A stretch of 26,449 nt of DNA from Leucogyrophana mollusca. Taxonomy: Eukaryota > Basidiomycota > Agaricomycetes > Boletales. The DNA lies in NCBI GenBank assembly GCA_021014945.1, contig MU266651.1:1-26449 (forward strand). The letters are read 5' to 3'. Under the pieces are notes generated by a model that saw only the letters and a program-made list of their open reading frames with translations, had not been told where the DNA came from and ran no database searches. Made by a program: the position numbers and the translations under genes. Below are positions 25,706-26,449 of the stretch, one piece after another (positions within the stretch are counted from its first letter, which is position 1; each line of letters opens with the position of its first letter).

Positions 25706-26449
25706 ATGGGTTCAAGTCCGTCTCGACCAAGCTCTTCCGAAGGATTTTTTGCCGGGGTACAGGCTGTGCTACAAGCAGCGGAACAGGCCAGGGTTCAGCA
25801 GGAGCAGGCCAGGGTTCAGCAGGAGCAGGCCAGGATTCAACAGGAGCAGGCCGAACGAGCCGCCAGAGAAGAAGCCGAGCGTTGGGCACGACAGATAGAA
25901 GAAGATCGCAGGAGAGCACAGGCTGCGCGCGAAGAAGCAGAGAGAATTGCACAAGCCGCTCGAGAGCAGGCTGAGAGAAACAGGCTAGCTCAATTAGAGG
26001 CAGAGAGGATCGCTCGCGTTGCTCAGCAAGAGGCAGAGGCACGCACGCGAGTGGCGAGGGCGGAGGCGGAGAGAATCGCTAGAGAGATCGAAGCCCAAAG
26101 GGAAAGGGATAGGATCGCGCGTGAGGCGGCGGAGAGGGCTGCACAAGCTGCTAGAGAGGAAGCCGAGAGGCAGAGGCGAGCTGCTGAGGAGGAAGCGGCG
26201 AGGGCCAGGCAGGCCATAGAAGAGGAAAATCGGAGAGCACAGGCAGCACAAGAAGAAGCGAGGAGGGCGCGCGCCGCGCAAGAGGAAGCTGAGAGACAGC
26301 TCAAGCAGGGTATCCAGCCTGTTGTCATGCCCACGATCACGGAAATCACAGCAGCGAAGAACAGGGTGCAGTACACGAAAGGTCTATTCCACGTCGCTGT
26401 CGCTGGCATCGCCGGCAGTGGAAAATCGAGTCTGATTAACGTAAATATT
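25706..26449 (+). CDS. Coiled-coil GTPase resembling immunity-related (IRG) GTPases, N-terminal part, cut by right edge
   Basis: An uninterrupted frame of 245 codons runs from the ATG at 25706 to a splice donor (AAC/GTAAAT) at 26441. The protein starts MGSSPSRPS, which fits the N-myristoylation pattern (Gly2, small residue at 6), as in several animal IRG proteins. Residues 15-200 are a long Ala/Glu/Arg/Gln coiled coil with heptad-like EAER/AARE repeats, beginning with three near-identical 7-residue units (QARVQQE). A short linker (VMPTITEITAAKNRVQYTKG) leads into a GTPase fold. Its P-loop GIAGSGKSS is at 234-242, with Lys240 and Ser241, preceded by the strand FHVAVA; LIN follows, as in IRG/Toc/septin-class GTPases. 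The rest (switch regions, G4) is outside the window, so the IRG assignment is from the P-loop context and architecture only. Alternatives are AIG1/dynamin-like or other P-loop GTPases. Confidence 0.8.
   Translation, partial: MGSSPSRPSSSEGFFAGVQAVLQAAEQARVQQEQARVQQEQARIQQEQAERAAREEAERWARQIEEDRRRAQAAREEAERIAQAAREQAERNRLAQLEAERIARVAQQEAEARTRVARAEAERIAREIEAQRERDRIAREAAERAAQAAREEAERQRRAAEEEAARARQAIEEENRRAQAAQEEARRARAAQEEAERQLKQGIQPVVMPTITEITAAKNRVQYTKGLFHVAVAGIAGSGKSSLINVNI
25784..25846 (+). repeat. 21-bp tandem repeat, three copies, coding for QARVQQE units
   Basis: The unit CAGGCCAGGGTTCAGCAGGAG occurs at 25784-25804 and 25805-25825 without change, and at 25826-25846 with two substitutions (giving QARIQQE). 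A partial fourth unit CAGGCC follows. As 21 bp is seven codons, each copy adds one coiled-coil heptad, so copy-number change would keep the frame. Confidence 0.9.

Noticed and set aside
25647..26409. Leu/Ser-rich minus ORFs and plus shadow ORFs at the right edge
   Set aside because: They are antisense or out of frame to the 245-codon coiled-coil GTPase frame, which has a P-loop and runs off the edge without a stop.

Overview
The window is nuclear DNA of a filamentous basidiomycete, most likely an Agaricomycete. Genes are split by many short introns (mostly 46-60 nt, GTNNGN donors, CAG/TAG and often AAG acceptors). Protein content (Bni1/SepA-type formin, MCM6, Vac14, poly(A) polymerase, mitochondrial GatB) is fungal. 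All exon models here were spliced by hand from the sequence: reading frame and phase were checked at each junction, and protein families were recognised from memory, not by database search.

Block 1 (1-22391) is a dense housekeeping block. In order: the N-terminal ~1,160 codons of a formin (minus, running off the left edge in its FH1 region); MCM6 (minus, complete, 969 aa); a tyrosine phosphatase of the Y_phosphatase3 type (plus, 278 aa) divergent from MCM6; VAC14 (minus, 988 aa) tail-to-tail with the phosphatase and head-to-head with a parallel beta-helix membrane-anchored protein (plus); nuclear poly(A) polymerase (plus, 613 aa); a predicted membrane protein of unknown function (minus, 5' end unresolved); and mitochondrial glutamyl-tRNA(Gln) amidotransferase subunit B (plus, 528 aa). 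These genes serve unrelated core functions: actin assembly, DNA replication licensing, PI(3,5)P2 synthesis, mRNA polyadenylation and mitochondrial translation. They are not an operon or a cluster.

Block 2 (22392-26449) looks different: sparse, with small or broken genes. It holds a candidate small secreted cysteine-containing protein (minus, 85 aa) with a good TATA box, a decayed copy of TMA22/DENR (missing its N-terminal zinc-binding part, with an intron shrunk to 25 nt and an out-of-frame poly-A run), a low-confidence ORF, and at the right edge the start of a coiled-coil GTPase resembling immunity-related GTPases (IRG). The GTPase has an N-myristoylation-type start and a perfect P-loop. This right end is the most interesting part of the window, because it looks like an accessory region with a possible fungal IRG-like membrane-acting GTPase.

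No rRNA, tRNA, CRISPR array, transposase or reverse transcriptase was found.
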